Below are positions 24,501-33,040 of a stretch of DNA of 64,000 nucleotides, one piece after another. The stretch spans positions 337,042 to 401,041 of the forward strand of contig RPFO01000670.1 of the NCBI GenBank assembly GCA_009746045.1. The letters run 5' to 3'. Under the pieces are notes generated by a model. It saw nothing but the letters and a program-made list of their open reading frames with translations. It was not told where the DNA came from and ran no database searches. The position numbers and the translations under genes are program-made. Each line of letters begins with the position of its first letter. Within the stretch, counting starts at the first letter, position 1. This DNA is from Mesostigma viride (Eukaryota > Streptophyta > Mesostigmatophyceae > Mesostigmatales > Mesostigmataceae).

Positions 24501-25331
24501 ATCAAGTGTCACGAAATATTTCGATGGGCAGCAAAGTGTTATCCCGCCACTTCTGTGGACGTACTAGACGTGACAGGCATGCACTTCAAGGACGCATATG
24601 CCACGTAGATAGTTTGGTACGCGCAAGAAAGCCACATGCCCTGCTATCCTATCAGAGAAGAGCTACCTTCTTGATCGCCCGAGGCTGATTTCACATTCGC
24701 CGCAGGCGCACCGCCTCCAATTGTGATCAGGGGGAAGGGTTCGCGCGACCCTGGATCCCGCTGTTTGTTCCGAAGATGCAAATATACGGGCCGCCTGGTT
24801 GCGCCAGCCCCCTTGACCTTTATTCCACAAAAACAGAAGTCAAACGGAGCCACAAACAGGCACTTGCGTTGAGTTGTCCACGGTGATCAAGGCACTACCT
24901 GACGAACTGCAGGCTTCCGGCAAACGAGTAAGGAAAGGAAGCAAAACGGCAGCACAGTAGTCAAGCCACGCTGCCTCTTGATTTCTTACCATAAAATCTG
25001 TCCCAATAAGCCTTTCCAGAACGGAAGTTTTTCCAACGCCCTGCGTAAAGAAGTCAACAAGGTTTACGCAAGAAAACCCGGTCGTGTTAAGACCACCATC
25101 AAGCTTCTGACGCTTGAATACGAGGCATTCGACGTAATTGCATTAAAATCACACTAAAAACAGGCTTATTATCATTTCTGAGGGTCGACAGGGCTGCGTG
25201 GGTGGCCCACTGACCTGATTTCCTATGGCACAAATGGTTATCGGAGAATTCACCCCGTCCGTTGCCTCTTCCCCTGCCAGCCATGTATACGACCGCTGCA
25301 CTGCATTGGACAATACCAATAGATCCTCCAT
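3508..25331 (-). CDS. DRP2: Dynamin-related GTPase, DRP2 class (21 exons, 1067 aa)
   Basis: A large membrane-remodelling GTPase: plant DRP2 proteins act in vesicle scission at the plasma membrane and trans-Golgi. Exons (high to low): 25331-25215, 25040-24990, 24817-24667, 24339-24205, 22300-22236, 21805-21694, 20973-20621, 19830-19721, 18971-18833, 17966-17865, 17656-17537, 17021-16938, 11481-11354, 10661-10414, 8798-8722, 8343-8287, 7530-7395, 6303-5894, 5268-5201, 4527-4376, 3896-3508. They sum to 3204 nt with phases closed; all introns are GT-AG. Domains: GTPase with G1 GNQGVGKT (37-44), G2 Thr63, G3 DLPG (159-162), G4 THLD (219-222, unusual); middle domain with DGYQPHLVSPE (exon 11); PH (about 639-755, WNRRWFVLN); GED (about 838-920); Ala-rich then PPPPPP tail. 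Plant DRP2 proteins are about 900 aa. The start Met aligns with family N-termini. Least certain: acceptors of exons 3, 9 and 18 and the donor of exon 20. Confidence 0.92.
6725..7252. repeat. 20-bp minisatellite in DRP2 intron 17
   Basis: About 26 tandem copies of a 20-bp unit (GGTCTTCACACACGGCAAGC). Two variants, ACACGGCAAGCG and ACATGGCAAGGG, alternate irregularly. One copy near 7068 lacks a base, which shifts the array phase. It lies wholly inside intron 17 (6304-7394). Long ORFs on the plus strand come only from the repeat. Confidence 0.97.
8988..9095. repeat. AT-rich segment in DRP2 intron 14
   Basis: An island of about 100 bp, strongly A+T rich with ATAATAA and TAGTAGTA motifs, lies within the GC-rich intron 14 (8799-10413). 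The rest of this 1.6-kb intron shows no repeat or coding signal that I can support. Confidence 0.5.
12254..12475 (+). pseudogene. Pif1/Helitron-type helicase C-terminal fragment
   Basis: The frame reads VGAVAMITRNLSHKDGL-x-IGTR and ends KILRMAYPLKLA then stop. This matches the layout of Pif1-like helicases of Helitrons (G-x2-VMLLRNL...GL-x-NGTR, then FP-x-RLA before motif VI). The frame stops exactly where motif VI (T-x-NK-x-QGQ) should begin, and nothing upstream encodes motifs I-V. It is a short relic inside DRP2 intron 12, antisense to the gene. Confidence 0.65.
12559..12780 (-). pseudogene. Pif1/Helitron-type helicase fragment, inverted copy
   Basis: The mirror copy of 12254-12475 in the right arm of the inverted repeat. 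It keeps GAVAMITRNLSHKDGLQNGTR and the PLKLA end. Indels in the middle shift the frame, so the conserved ends are no longer joined by the original reading. NGTR here is closer to the family consensus than IGTR in the left copy. Confidence 0.6.
13023..13375. repeat. 39-bp minisatellite in DRP2 intron 12
   Basis: About nine tandem copies of a 39-bp unit (GCGCGCCCGCACCTGCTGCG...). Units alternate between CTACTTGACTCTG and CTACTTTATTCTG. On the gene's sense (minus) strand each unit reads GCAGCAG followed by GTGCGGGCGC, resembling the real intron 12 donor at 16937 and the bases after it. Confidence 0.95.
14536..14731. repeat. (CCCA)n microsatellite in DRP2 intron 12
   Basis: Close to 50 uninterrupted CCCA units, giving (TGGG)n on the sense strand of DRP2. 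From 14740 to 15790 the same composition decays into loose CCACCCA and CCAACCA motifs, probably an old expansion of the same repeat. The remainder of intron 12, 13376-14200 and 15800-16937, shows no coding signal I can defend. Confidence 0.97.
18500..18835. repeat. Pyrimidine-rich tract in DRP2 intron 9
   Basis: A C-rich region of about 330 bp with CCCACTCACATCCCCC motifs runs up to the exon 9 donor on the gene strand. On the sense strand it is G-rich directly downstream of the 5' splice site at 18832. It has low complexity rather than a clean tandem period. Confidence 0.7.
19241..19390. repeat. 23-bp minisatellite in DRP2 intron 8
   Basis: About six to seven nearly identical tandem copies of a 23-bp unit beginning CACATAGGAGATACCTCCGC, inside intron 8 (18972-19720). 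The last copy has CACGTAGG. Confidence 0.95.
21288..21562. repeat. 30-bp minisatellite in DRP2 intron 6
   Basis: Nine tandem copies of a 30-bp unit (GACGACAAGAACAAACATGG...). Because 30 is divisible by three, the array is open in several frames on both strands, giving DDKNKHGGGR-type repeats on the plus strand. It lies inside intron 6 (20974-21693), antisense to DRP2, with no sign of being a gene. Confidence 0.95.
22322..22422. repeat. (CCATG)n microsatellite beside DRP2 exon 5
   Basis: About 20 CCATG units. On the gene strand this is (CATGG)n, ending about 20 bases before the intron 4 acceptor at 22301, where a branch point and pyrimidine tract are expected. Confidence 0.97.
23155..24182. 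repeat. 1-kb (ACTC)n microsatellite in DRP2 intron 4
   Basis: About 250 uninterrupted ACTC units, flanked on each side by about ten AC dinucleotides. It sits in intron 4 (22301-24204), with its edge about 25 bases from the exon 4 donor. The sense strand reads (GAGT)n. Apparent 390-480-residue ORFs here (THSL repeats) are artefacts of the repeat. Confidence 0.98.
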
Positions 25332-26245
25332 CGCTGCAAAACCAGGTCGCTCCCGCTGCCAGTGACGAGCGGGCGCTGCGATAAATCCTCGGCAGGGCGT
25401 TTGCAGACAATAAAATGGCCGACATCGCGATTTGACTGTCTTTGACAGGCACAGTGTGCGAACACAGGACGTGCGCGACCGTGGCTTGACAAGCATCTTG
25501 TTTAGTCACGTCCGTGAATTTGCCGGGCTAACCGGGAAGCAACGACGAGCTGCCAAGTGTGCAGCAGCTTGGCAGGTTTCCAGCTCGGATGCACAAACCC
25601 AGCAGGTACCAGCATTCTTGGCTCATTTTTTTTTGTGCCAGCGCCTGGCCAGCGGTCAAATCCGATACCTGTCACACTGCTAACGTGCTCCAGGCCACCG
25701 ATGAGGCCAGGGCTAAGGGACAAACCCCTAGGCATAACTGGCAGCGGTCGCACGTGCCGCACGCGCTGACGTTCCTTCGCCACCCTGATCGTAAGTAGCG
25801 TCCACCCGGCTCGCGCGCCCCATCGCCTGCGTTGCGTTTTTGCGGCTTTTCTGCGTGCTTCTGCTAGCTGTTGCCTCGCGTCGCCAAGCCAACGACGGCA
25901 ACGATCGCAACGCAGTCACGCAACGCACGTGAAGCTAAATCACGCCGAATACCACCGCAGTCGCATCCGTCGGCCTGCAAACCGTGGCAGGATACTTGCC
26001 GTTACGTGGGAGCATTTTAGTGTTTTCCGCTGCCCGGTGCCCTGCCGGTGGTAATGCGTCCTAGAAGCGTTGTTATAGCAGGTATCTTCTGAAGTGGTCT
26101 GCAATGGGCCCCTACGCGATTGTCACAGGAATGAAGGCACGTGTTTATGGTTCCGAGCTTGAGGCGCGTATAATGCCGCTGGAAATGGTTTTTTAGTTAG
26201 TTGGCATCGCGTGTTTAGTCGCGTGTAGCACTGCCTCGTGGACAA
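25332..26245. promoter_or_regulatory. Divergent DRP2/RRP1 promoter region
   Basis: The 914 bp between two start codons that point away from each other; both genes must be driven from here. I see no strong TATA box or repeat. The region is GC-moderate with several GCGTTG/CAACGC-like motifs (25790-25930). Transcription starts cannot be placed from the sequence. Confidence 0.6.
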
Positions 26246-28294
26246 ATGGCAGCGGACGAGAAACCAGCCGATGCGAGGGGATTTGCCAAGCACCTCGCCT
26301 CGACAGAAAAGAGAATGCGTGACAAAGCTGTCTCTGCGCTCCAGACGTTTCTCTCGGTGCGCTCGGACTTTTCGGAAATCGACATGATGAAGGTGTGGCG
26401 GGGCTTGTTCTACTGTTTCTGGCATTCGGACAAGGCCCCCGTCCAGGAGAATCTCGCTGAGAGCCTGGCGTCCGTCATGCACGGCTTGTCGGAGGAGGTC
26501 TGCGAGCTCTACTTGCGCGTGTTCCTAAAAACCCTTCGCCGAGAATGGGGCGGCATCGACAAACTGCGCCTGGACAAATTCTACATGCTCGTTCGACGGT
26601 TCCTGCAGCACATGCTTCGTCGTGTCGACGAGCAGGATTGGACGGATGAAGCCGTCGGCGAATTCGTCAGCATCCTGCAAGAGTGCACGCTCCTGGTGGA
26701 AGACAACTACCCCGCCGGATCCCTGAACTACCATCTGACAGACATCTACCTGCCCGAGGTGTCCACCATCACGCAGTCGCTCCCCTTCTCCTCGCTGTGC
26801 GCCCTCATCGAGCCGTTTGTGCTGGCGCTTGCGTCCTCGTTGGACAAGACGTACATCAAGCGCATCCGTGAGGGCGTGCTGGGCCCGCTCCTGCGTGGGC
26901 ACGAGGACGACGCGCCCGCGGTGCCTTGCTCCGACATCGACCATGCGGCACTGGCCAGCCGCATGTTTGAACTGGGTGCTGCCGACGCCACGCACCCACC
27001 CAACCGGCGCGTCCTGTACGAGCTAAGTGAAGCCTTCAAGAAGGCGGGCAGGGAGAGCCGGGCGCGGGGGGGAGGTGACCGGCCGGTGAAGAAAGCGAGG
27101 GTGGAGGAGACTGGTGAAGAAGAGGAGGCAGAGGATGAGGAGGAGGATAAGTCGCGGAAGGGGGCGGGCAACAGCCTCGTGGGCCGGGCCAGCTTTGACG
27201 ATCGCTCGAAGGTGGTCAAGCGAGCGAAGAGGAAAGGGCGGCTGGTCTTGATGGGGACGGCAGAGACGATGAACGAGTGGGGTGTCCCTGTGGCGGATGG
27301 CGGAAGTGGGGAGGATGGGGACAGCGGCTCTGATGACGATGGCGAGGGAGAGGCCGGCAAGAAGGGCAAGAAGGTTGGGGGAAAGAAGGACCGCGACGCG
27401 TCGGCAAAGGAGGAGAAGAAGAAGAAGAAGAAGAAAAAGAGGGATGACGGGGGGGCGGCGGGGAACCCAGGGAAAGGGGCGCCTGGGGCACCGGCCGCGG
27501 TTGGGCAGGTCCCTGCTGCGAAGAGTGGAGACAAAAAAAGCGCGCAAGCTAAGGGTACCCCCGCACAGGGCGCCAGTGCCGCGGGCAGTCCCGGGCCCGG
27601 TAATGATGCGGTGATCTCTAACCTGGACTCTTTGTTTGCAATGGCAGGGCCAGGCCGGGGCAGCGCGGGTGGGGCGCAGGGGAATGGCAATGTTGCCAAG
27701 AAGAAGAAGAAGAAAGATGGAGCCGACAAGAAGAAAGGCAAGCAGGGGGGGGGAAAGGAGGGTGAATGGCGCGATGGTTCAGGGGGGGACGGGCCTGGCT
27801 CAAGCAAGAAGAAGATGAAGACGCAGAGCGAGGAGGAGAGGCAAGTGGGTGATACGCCCGCAGGTACGCCCGCGGGGGCACAGACCACGGGGCACAAGGG
27901 TCCGCTGGCCACGCCCTCGCCAAATGGCACCTTGTCCACGCCTGCAGCAACACCGGCCGCCGCCTCCACTGTCAAGAAGCGTGTTCGTTTCTCGTTAAAG
28001 AACAACCTTGAGTTTGAGCCCGACTCAGTGCCGCTGCCGCCGGACCTGCGCACGCCCGAGCGCTCGCAGCCGCACGGCCCCGCGCTAAAAAAGGTGAGCA
28101 AGTGGCCCAACTCGGCACCACCTGGCAAGGGCAAGCGCAAGCTCGGGCGAGAGAAGATTGCCCACCGCGTGGCCACACCGGGTGCCAAGGCCCCTGGGGG
28201 CGGTGGCCAGCATTGGAGCGGCAGCATGTTTGCCACGCCGCCCGCCATGCGTGGGGTTCAAGGGAGCAGGCAACGTGCGGCGGACTTTTTCTGA
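26246..28294 (+). CDS. RRP1: Ribosomal RNA processing protein 1 (Nop52/RRP1), 682 aa
   Basis: A nucleolar 60S assembly factor. In yeast and animals, RRP1/Nop52 is needed for late pre-rRNA processing (27S/ITS1-ITS2 steps). Residues about 10-210 form the Nop52 domain: FAKHLASTEKRMRDKAV, KVWRGLFYCFWHSDKAPVQ, the LDKFYMLVRRFL region, and YHLTDIYLPEV. From about 270 to 590 follows a low-complexity tail with acidic runs and Lys blocks (KKKKKKK, KKKKKKDG), typical of nucleolar proteins. Near residues 576-595 there is the conserved VRFSLKNNLEFEP motif, then LPPDLRTPE, a short basic stretch and a C-terminal FF. The gene is a single exon, in contrast to the intron-laden neighbour. The start is the first ATG after a stop in frame, just before the domain. 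Length fits the family. Confidence 0.93.
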   Translation: MAADEKPADARGFAKHLASTEKRMRDKAVSALQTFLSVRSDFSEIDMMKVWRGLFYCFWHSDKAPVQENLAESLASVMHGLSEEVCELYLRVFLKTLRREWGGIDKLRLDKFYMLVRRFLQHMLRRVDEQDWTDEAVGEFVSILQECTLLVEDNYPAGSLNYHLTDIYLPEVSTITQSLPFSSLCALIEPFVLALASSLDKTYIKRIREGVLGPLLRGHEDDAPAVPCSDIDHAALASRMFELGAADATHPPNRRVLYELSEAFKKAGRESRARGGGDRPVKKARVEETGEEEEAEDEEEDKSRKGAGNSLVGRASFDDRSKVVKRAKRKGRLVLMGTAETMNEWGVPVADGGSGEDGDSGSDDDGEGEAGKKGKKVGGKKDRDASAKEEKKKKKKKKRDDGGAAGNPGKGAPGAPAAVGQVPAAKSGDKKSAQAKGTPAQGASAAGSPGPGNDAVISNLDSLFAMAGPGRGSAGGAQGNGNVAKKKKKKDGADKKKGKQGGGKEGEWRDGSGGDGPGSSKKKMKTQSEEERQVGDTPAGTPAGAQTTGHKGPLATPSPNGTLSTPAATPAAASTVKKRVRFSLKNNLEFEPDSVPLPPDLRTPERSQPHGPALKKVSKWPNSAPPGKGKRKLGREKIAHRVATPGAKAPGGGGQHWSGSMFATPPAMRGVQGSRQRAADFF

Positions 28295-28783
28295 GCTGGC
28301 GGCTGGGTAGCACGATGGGACTGGGCCAGGAATAGCACCAATTCGATGACTTTAAAGGGGTGCAGTGGTTGTGGTAGTGGCTTGCTGAGGGCCATCCACG
28401 ATGAGTGGACGATGACAGCTTTTCCAACAACGGCACTCCGTGTAGTGTCGGTGAAGCCTCACTGAAGCTATTTATAGTGTCTGCAGGAGACTAACAGTTT
28501 CTCTGCTTTACCCTGGTTTCCCTCAATCCAGGTTTGTGCAAGCTTTCTTATGGGCTCCACCAGAAGTTGCCGAGATTTTGTCAAATGCTGGGGATGGGGC
28601 AACAATTCTGTGGTGGAAAGTGCAGTCCGTTAATTAATTAATTAATTATCACGTAGTAAGTAAGTAAGTACTTGCGTGTCATGTGCAAAGGCATGCCACG
28701 GAGTACTATGCTAATCTCATTGAAAAATAATTACACAAAAGTTTAAACAAATATCGTCTGCATCATCCCCCAACCGTTAAGCA
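28295..28783. other. RRP1 3' flank
   Basis: Presumed 3' UTR and intergenic DNA. An (ATTA)n tract at 28630-28650 followed by AAGTAAGTAAGT probably marks a transposon tail. No further gene was seen. Confidence 0.4.
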
Positions 28784-28966
28784 CTAGATGGGGATGTAAT
28801 CCTCATCCGAGCTGTCCTCTACTGTAATGGCAGACGAGGCGGTAGTATAGCGGCTATCCTCAGGACCAATAACCTCCACCTGCGGACTTCTACCCTGGCT
28901 AGCAACGGGCCGCGGGGCCCGTGGCCGCGGAGAAAACAGGAGCATACCCCTCGGGAAGCGTATCAC
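28784..28966 (-). pseudogene. Unidentified ORF end (60 aa), transposon context
   Basis: A short frame ends in an acidic tail (VEDSSDEDYIPI) directly before a copy of interspersed repeat X. I do not recognise it. It may be the C-terminus of a retrotransposon ORF cut by rearrangement. Confidence 0.3.
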
Positions 28967-29115
28967 GTAGACTCTGCCACGTGGGTATCAATTAAGGAAC
29001 CTTCAACCCATATACACAATGCGAAGGAGGGAGGACGCCCTAGCTTCTCGAACTGGGCAGGCCGCAGAGCGCTCTCTCCGCAGCATGCCGGGGCGGGACC
29101 TCTCCGCTAGAGCTT
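28965..29115 (-). repeat. Interspersed repeat family X, partial copy
   Basis: Part of the repeat seen at 2530-2865 and 30232-30545, in reverse orientation. It includes the conserved GGAACCTTCAACCC / TATACACA block and GCAGAGCGCTCTCTCC. Confidence 0.6.
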
Positions 29116-29149
29116 GGCACTAATACCTGCTACATGGCAGGTCCCTCGG

Positions 29150-29650
29150 TTTGTTAAATTAAATTAAATTATAACATGACTCCGTTGGGAGATCATGCAT
29201 GTAGCACATATTCCCTTGCTGGATGGATGGAGGTGGGCAAAGCCGCGAAACCGAACTAATCTAACTCTAAGCTAATCTAATCTAGAAAACCCTAACTATT
29301 CTACTCAGCAAAGCGCCCCTTCCTCTTGGGGGGGGGGGGCTTGCCCACAGGGGCTGGTGTATGAGCCTGGACAATCGTCTTCCACCTCTTCTTGTTCTGC
29401 ATAGCGCAGTCCAAGCAAGAGAGAGGGAGGAGATGCGGTGTTCAAACTGGGCTGGGACCACTAGGTTGGCCAGCAACTGCTGTGTATAGGTCATGGCAGG
29501 TTTACCCATCTTTCTAGGAATGTCCTTGGGGCCAGGCCAGGTCAGGATATGCCGCCCTGGTTGGCCAAGCCGCTGGGGGCCGGCCAGACCGAGGTTGGTG
29601 TCTACCTGAATGGTGCGAGCAAGATGTCCCACGAATGCGATATATCCTAC
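29150..29650 (-). mobile_element. LINE 3' end, copy A (5'-truncated)
   Basis: The minus-strand frame 29632-29282 encodes the C-terminal part of LINE ORF2 (LGLAGPQRLGQPGRHILTWP, then KPAMTYTQQLLANLVVPAQFEHR). It is followed by a 3' UTR with CTCCAACGGAGTCATG-like sequence and a TTTAATTTAATTTAA tail. The same order occurs at 37928-38270, 43790-44300 and 44850-45290, which defines the family. Confidence 0.75.
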
Positions 29651-29699
29651 GCTGCCTAATCTCGTCCGAAATGCGAGGCATACCCTGATTAAATAATTA

Positions 29700-30231
29700 A
29701 TTAATAGACACGTGACTGCGTCACGGGAGCATAAGTCCTCAGTGGGATCTCGAGGAACATGGGATGGAATGGATGGTGGAAGCTATCTAGGTCCTAGTTA
29801 CAGGGGTGTGGGCACCGCGGCCCGAATCGCTATGAATGCCATACGCGGTCACACGTCGCGGAGCCCCCACAGACTTGGGGGTGGTCTCCTTCATCACTAC
29901 TTGCCATCTATCCTTGCGTACCATCTGCCTCCATGTTACAGACAAACCAGGAGGCTGCCCGGGTGTGAGCCCGTCACGTCTAGTGTAGCACATGTCCATG
30001 CCGAGTCTATCACGAAAAGTCCACGGCCGGGTGGCGGCCCTGCCGTGCGCGGCCTGGCCGGGGCACGCCAGGTGCATGAGGACATATCGCCCAGGAGCCC
30101 TGGGCGGGCTTGGTGCCAGCTAGTCTATCTGATGTGTCTACCTGATAGATCTGTGCGGGCCAGGTGCCCGGCTAGGCCCAGGCGCCTGTGCCTATAATAA
30201 TGTGGGAAACATAGGGCAAATCAGCGTGCAA
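29700..30231. pseudogene. Degenerate transposon segment
   Basis: Open on both strands (29712-30197 plus, 29787-30077 minus). The minus frame has a basic stretch (RQMVRKDRWQVVMKETTP). It is framed by ATTAATTAAT tracts and CACGTGACTGCGTCACG palindromes, suggesting part of a repeat unit. Product unknown. Confidence 0.3.
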
Positions 30232-30545
30232 CAGATTAATTAATTAATAAGCACGTGACTGCGTCACGTGGGTGCCAATACAGAGTAAAGGAACCTTCAA
30301 CCCTATATACACAGCGAGAAGGAGGGAGGGCGCCCTAGCTTCTCTCACTGCCGCAGGTGGGCAGGCCACAGAGCGCTCTCTCCACGGCATGGTGCCGGGG
30401 CGCAACACTGTGGGTGCAATACAACCAGTGCAATACCATAGGTAGGCTGACGCATGGCTTATGCTACAAATGTGAGGTGGGCTCAAGACGTCGGCTAATT
30501 AAGGCGCAAGCTGATGGCCACAAGGTGCCAGAGCTAATTGAATTA
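30232..30545 (-). repeat. Interspersed repeat family X, copy 2
   Basis: An inverted, near full-length copy of the repeat at 2530-2865. It carries the CACGTGACTGCGTCACGTG palindrome, the TATATACACA block and the GCGCTCTCTCC block in the mirrored order. Confidence 0.7.
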
Positions 30546-30649
30546 AGGTACTAAAACGCTGTGCGCTAATATCGTTTCAAGTGCTGTAATGCCTAAGCTA
30601 TCCCATAATCGATTGCCCCCATCTAGACAACTAGCTGGAGTGCTCTATC

Positions 30650-32099
30650 CCGGGGAAGCCCGGGGGGGCTTCCACAGTTTCTTGTTGGTCAACATAGAGG
30701 TTCCCGCCCCGCCAGTACACTTGGGGCTTCTCGGGGTTGGTCTTGTGGCGGATGTACGTAGTCGGGCCACTGAGCGCGGCGTTGCTGCTGCTGGGCTGGC
30801 GTCAGGTCGCCGTCAAGCGACCAGGAGGTGTTCACCAGCTTCTTGCGGCGAGAGAGGAACCGAACTCGGGCTGTGATGTCGCTGAAGGTGAGGACCACTG
30901 GAGGGGGCCCAGCCTTGGCCCGTGGATGGGGCAGGCGGTAGGCGCCCTGCAGTATCGCACCTGGCAGCTGCATGCACGCCAAGAGCTGTTTCTTCAGCTC
31001 GTCGAGAAGAGAGTCTGGGGTCTCCTCCGGCGGCATGTCGAAGCGCCTGAGGATGACCCGGCAGCGGCGACGGTCGCGGTCAGCGGCCTCGCGGCGCGTG
31101 TCTTCCAGCTCCTGGAGCTTGGTGGTGATGGCGGTCGTGGTAGAGGATGCCTGGCTCTTGAGCAGGTCCGCCCAGGAGGCGCGAGTCGAGGGGTCATCGC
31201 TAGCCCTACCAGCAGGTTGGGCGGCGATGGTGGCCGTTCGCTCGGCGATCTCGGGGACCTGCGTGGCCAGGGCGTCTACCTTGGCAGCAACTGCCTCAAG
31301 TTTCACGGTGCCTTGGCCGACTCGGCCTTCCACCTGGTTAAGGCGGGTGGTCATGCACAGTGGCTGTGGCCTCGGAAACTTTGGTGGCAATGTTCTCTTG
31401 CGTAGCAGTAAACTGAGGCTGGAGCTTAAGGGCGACTCTGGCTTCAATGTTGTTGACCTTGGCCGAGAGAGTGTTGATTGGGCCGTCAGGCGCGTTCAGG
31501 GCGGCGAGCTGCTCAGCCATCGGCGCCAGCTGCTCCGCCACTGCAGCTTGGATGGAGTCCGTGCTGGGGGAGGTGCTGCTCTGCGGGGATGCTGCAGCTG
31601 CTGTGGCTGCCCGTCTGCGCTCATGCAGGAGGCTCCTGAGGCCAGCGTAGCCAATCTGGGTGATGTCCTGGGCGTCGCAGCGCAGGTTAAGCTGCACATG
31701 ATGACTGCCTTCAAGTACGCCGGCCTCCGGTTCTTGAAGCAGCCATTCCCAGGCGGGCTTGGTGACCTTGTCGCCAGGGGTAGGCAGGAAAAGTTCGTCA
31801 TGGCGGGCCAGGAACTTGATAACATCGTCACATTGTTCCTTCGTGAGCGTTAAGATTTCCAAGATGCAAAAGTCCCACTGGCCGGCGCCGAAGCGGCGGA
31901 CGTCCCATTTGGTATGGGAAGTTCGGGTTTTCTTGGGAATGGGCGACGAATTTGGCGTAGAGCACCATGCGTCGAGGGAGGCAGACCGGGGGGGAGAGCT
32001 TCGATCAGCGCGAAAGGGTTGGCGTCCGCAGGAGTTGATGTCGCACGTGCCGGCCGGCTGTCGACGGGAATGCCGACGACAGCTCAAAATGTTTGTCAA
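30650..32099 (-). pseudogene. LINE ORF1 (coiled coil + RRM-like), frameshifted
   Basis: Two overlapping minus-strand frames (32099-31338 and 31447-30689) join across a frameshift near 31370. The protein has an N-terminal region with KWDVRRFGAGQWDF, a heptad-rich coiled coil (LEAVAAKVDALATQVPEIAERT), then an RRM-like block (RCRVILRRFDMPPEE, PVVLTFSDITARVRFLSRRKKL). This is the layout of ORF1 nucleic-acid chaperones of L1-like retrotransposons. It is not active as it stands. Confidence 0.7.
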
Positions 32100-32219
32100 G
32101 GCTGCGTTTTGGTGGCATTTGCAAAATACTGCGTTACAGCCGTAACCGATTATACTAGCAGATGCGTCTTGAAAAGACGCATCTGATGCAAGTAGCCTGA
32201 CTGAATTTGGGGCTCAGAC

Positions 32220-33040
32220 GCAAAAGTTCTGAGCTCCGCCGTCAGCCATGTCCGCTCGTGGCTCGTGGCTCGTGATGTACAATGAGATCCTCATTACTAA
32301 TGTGCAAACCAAAGGGATGTTAAGGGCTTTGCGCAGCATCTTGGTGACGTTTCCGTTGAGTCCGGTTGCTCCAGCTCCTGCGTCAGTGTCCAGGTCTCGG
32401 CGCCGTAGGTCAGGATTGTCAGAATGACGACCTTGAAGAGGTCACGCTTGACGATCCGGGGTAGGGCGGGGTTGCTCCACCAGCGGCGGTGGTCATGGAG
32501 TTGCGCCCACGCCATGCCGATCCGTGTCGTCATGTCGTCCTCGCAGTCGGGAAGCCAACTGCCGAGCAGCTTGAAGCGGCCAGCCAGAAGTAGGGTAGTT
32601 GACCTCGAGCGGTGTCGTCTAATAAGAGGCGGAGTGTGGGTGAGGGCCCTGCCATGCCGAGGGCCAGGGTCTCAGTTTTGGGGCTGATTTCTAGACCAAC
32701 CGCCCGAGCCTCGAGCGCCACCTGGCAGTCCAGCCAAAGTTGGGCAGACTCGGCCGGCTTCTCGATGGGCGTGATGTCGTCGGCATTAATGAGGTCAGCT
32801 AGTAAGTTCTGCTTGTTAGTCGGCCCCCCTTCGCCAAGCTCGTTCGTGATCGCTAGGCCAGGGGCACGGCCTGCAATGCGAGCAAAGCGAGCACGTGCCT
32901 GGTGCATAACATGATCCACTACAATAATAAACAGCCTGGTACGGCGACAGGACGCAACCCTCCAGGCCAGACGCCGGTCTGCAGTGGGCATGGCGGGGTA
33001 AAGCCGTGTTGAGTGCGCACCGAAGTGGTCGACCCCTCAT
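32220..33040 (-). pseudogene. LINE reverse transcriptase fragment, copy B
   Basis: Minus-strand frames hold RT motifs in order: GCVLSPY then FIIVVDHVMHQARARF, LADLINADDI (catalytic Y-x-DD block with Tyr replaced by Asn), VGLEISPKTE, and KRDLFKVVILTILTYGAETWTL. Several frameshifts separate them. Endonuclease and N-terminal RT are absent. It lies upstream of the ORF1 copy on the same strand, so the two are separate insertions. Confidence 0.75.

Noticed and set aside
26746..28248. 500-aa ORF antisense to RRP1
   Set aside because: A shadow frame created by GC-rich, Lys/Glu-biased codons of RRP1; it has no domain and low-complexity Ser/Pro/Phe composition.
32530..33040. A host reverse-transcriptase-like gene
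   Set aside because: The motif order is that of a LINE RT with frameshifts, a mutated catalytic Tyr and truncated ends, repeated in other copies nearby.
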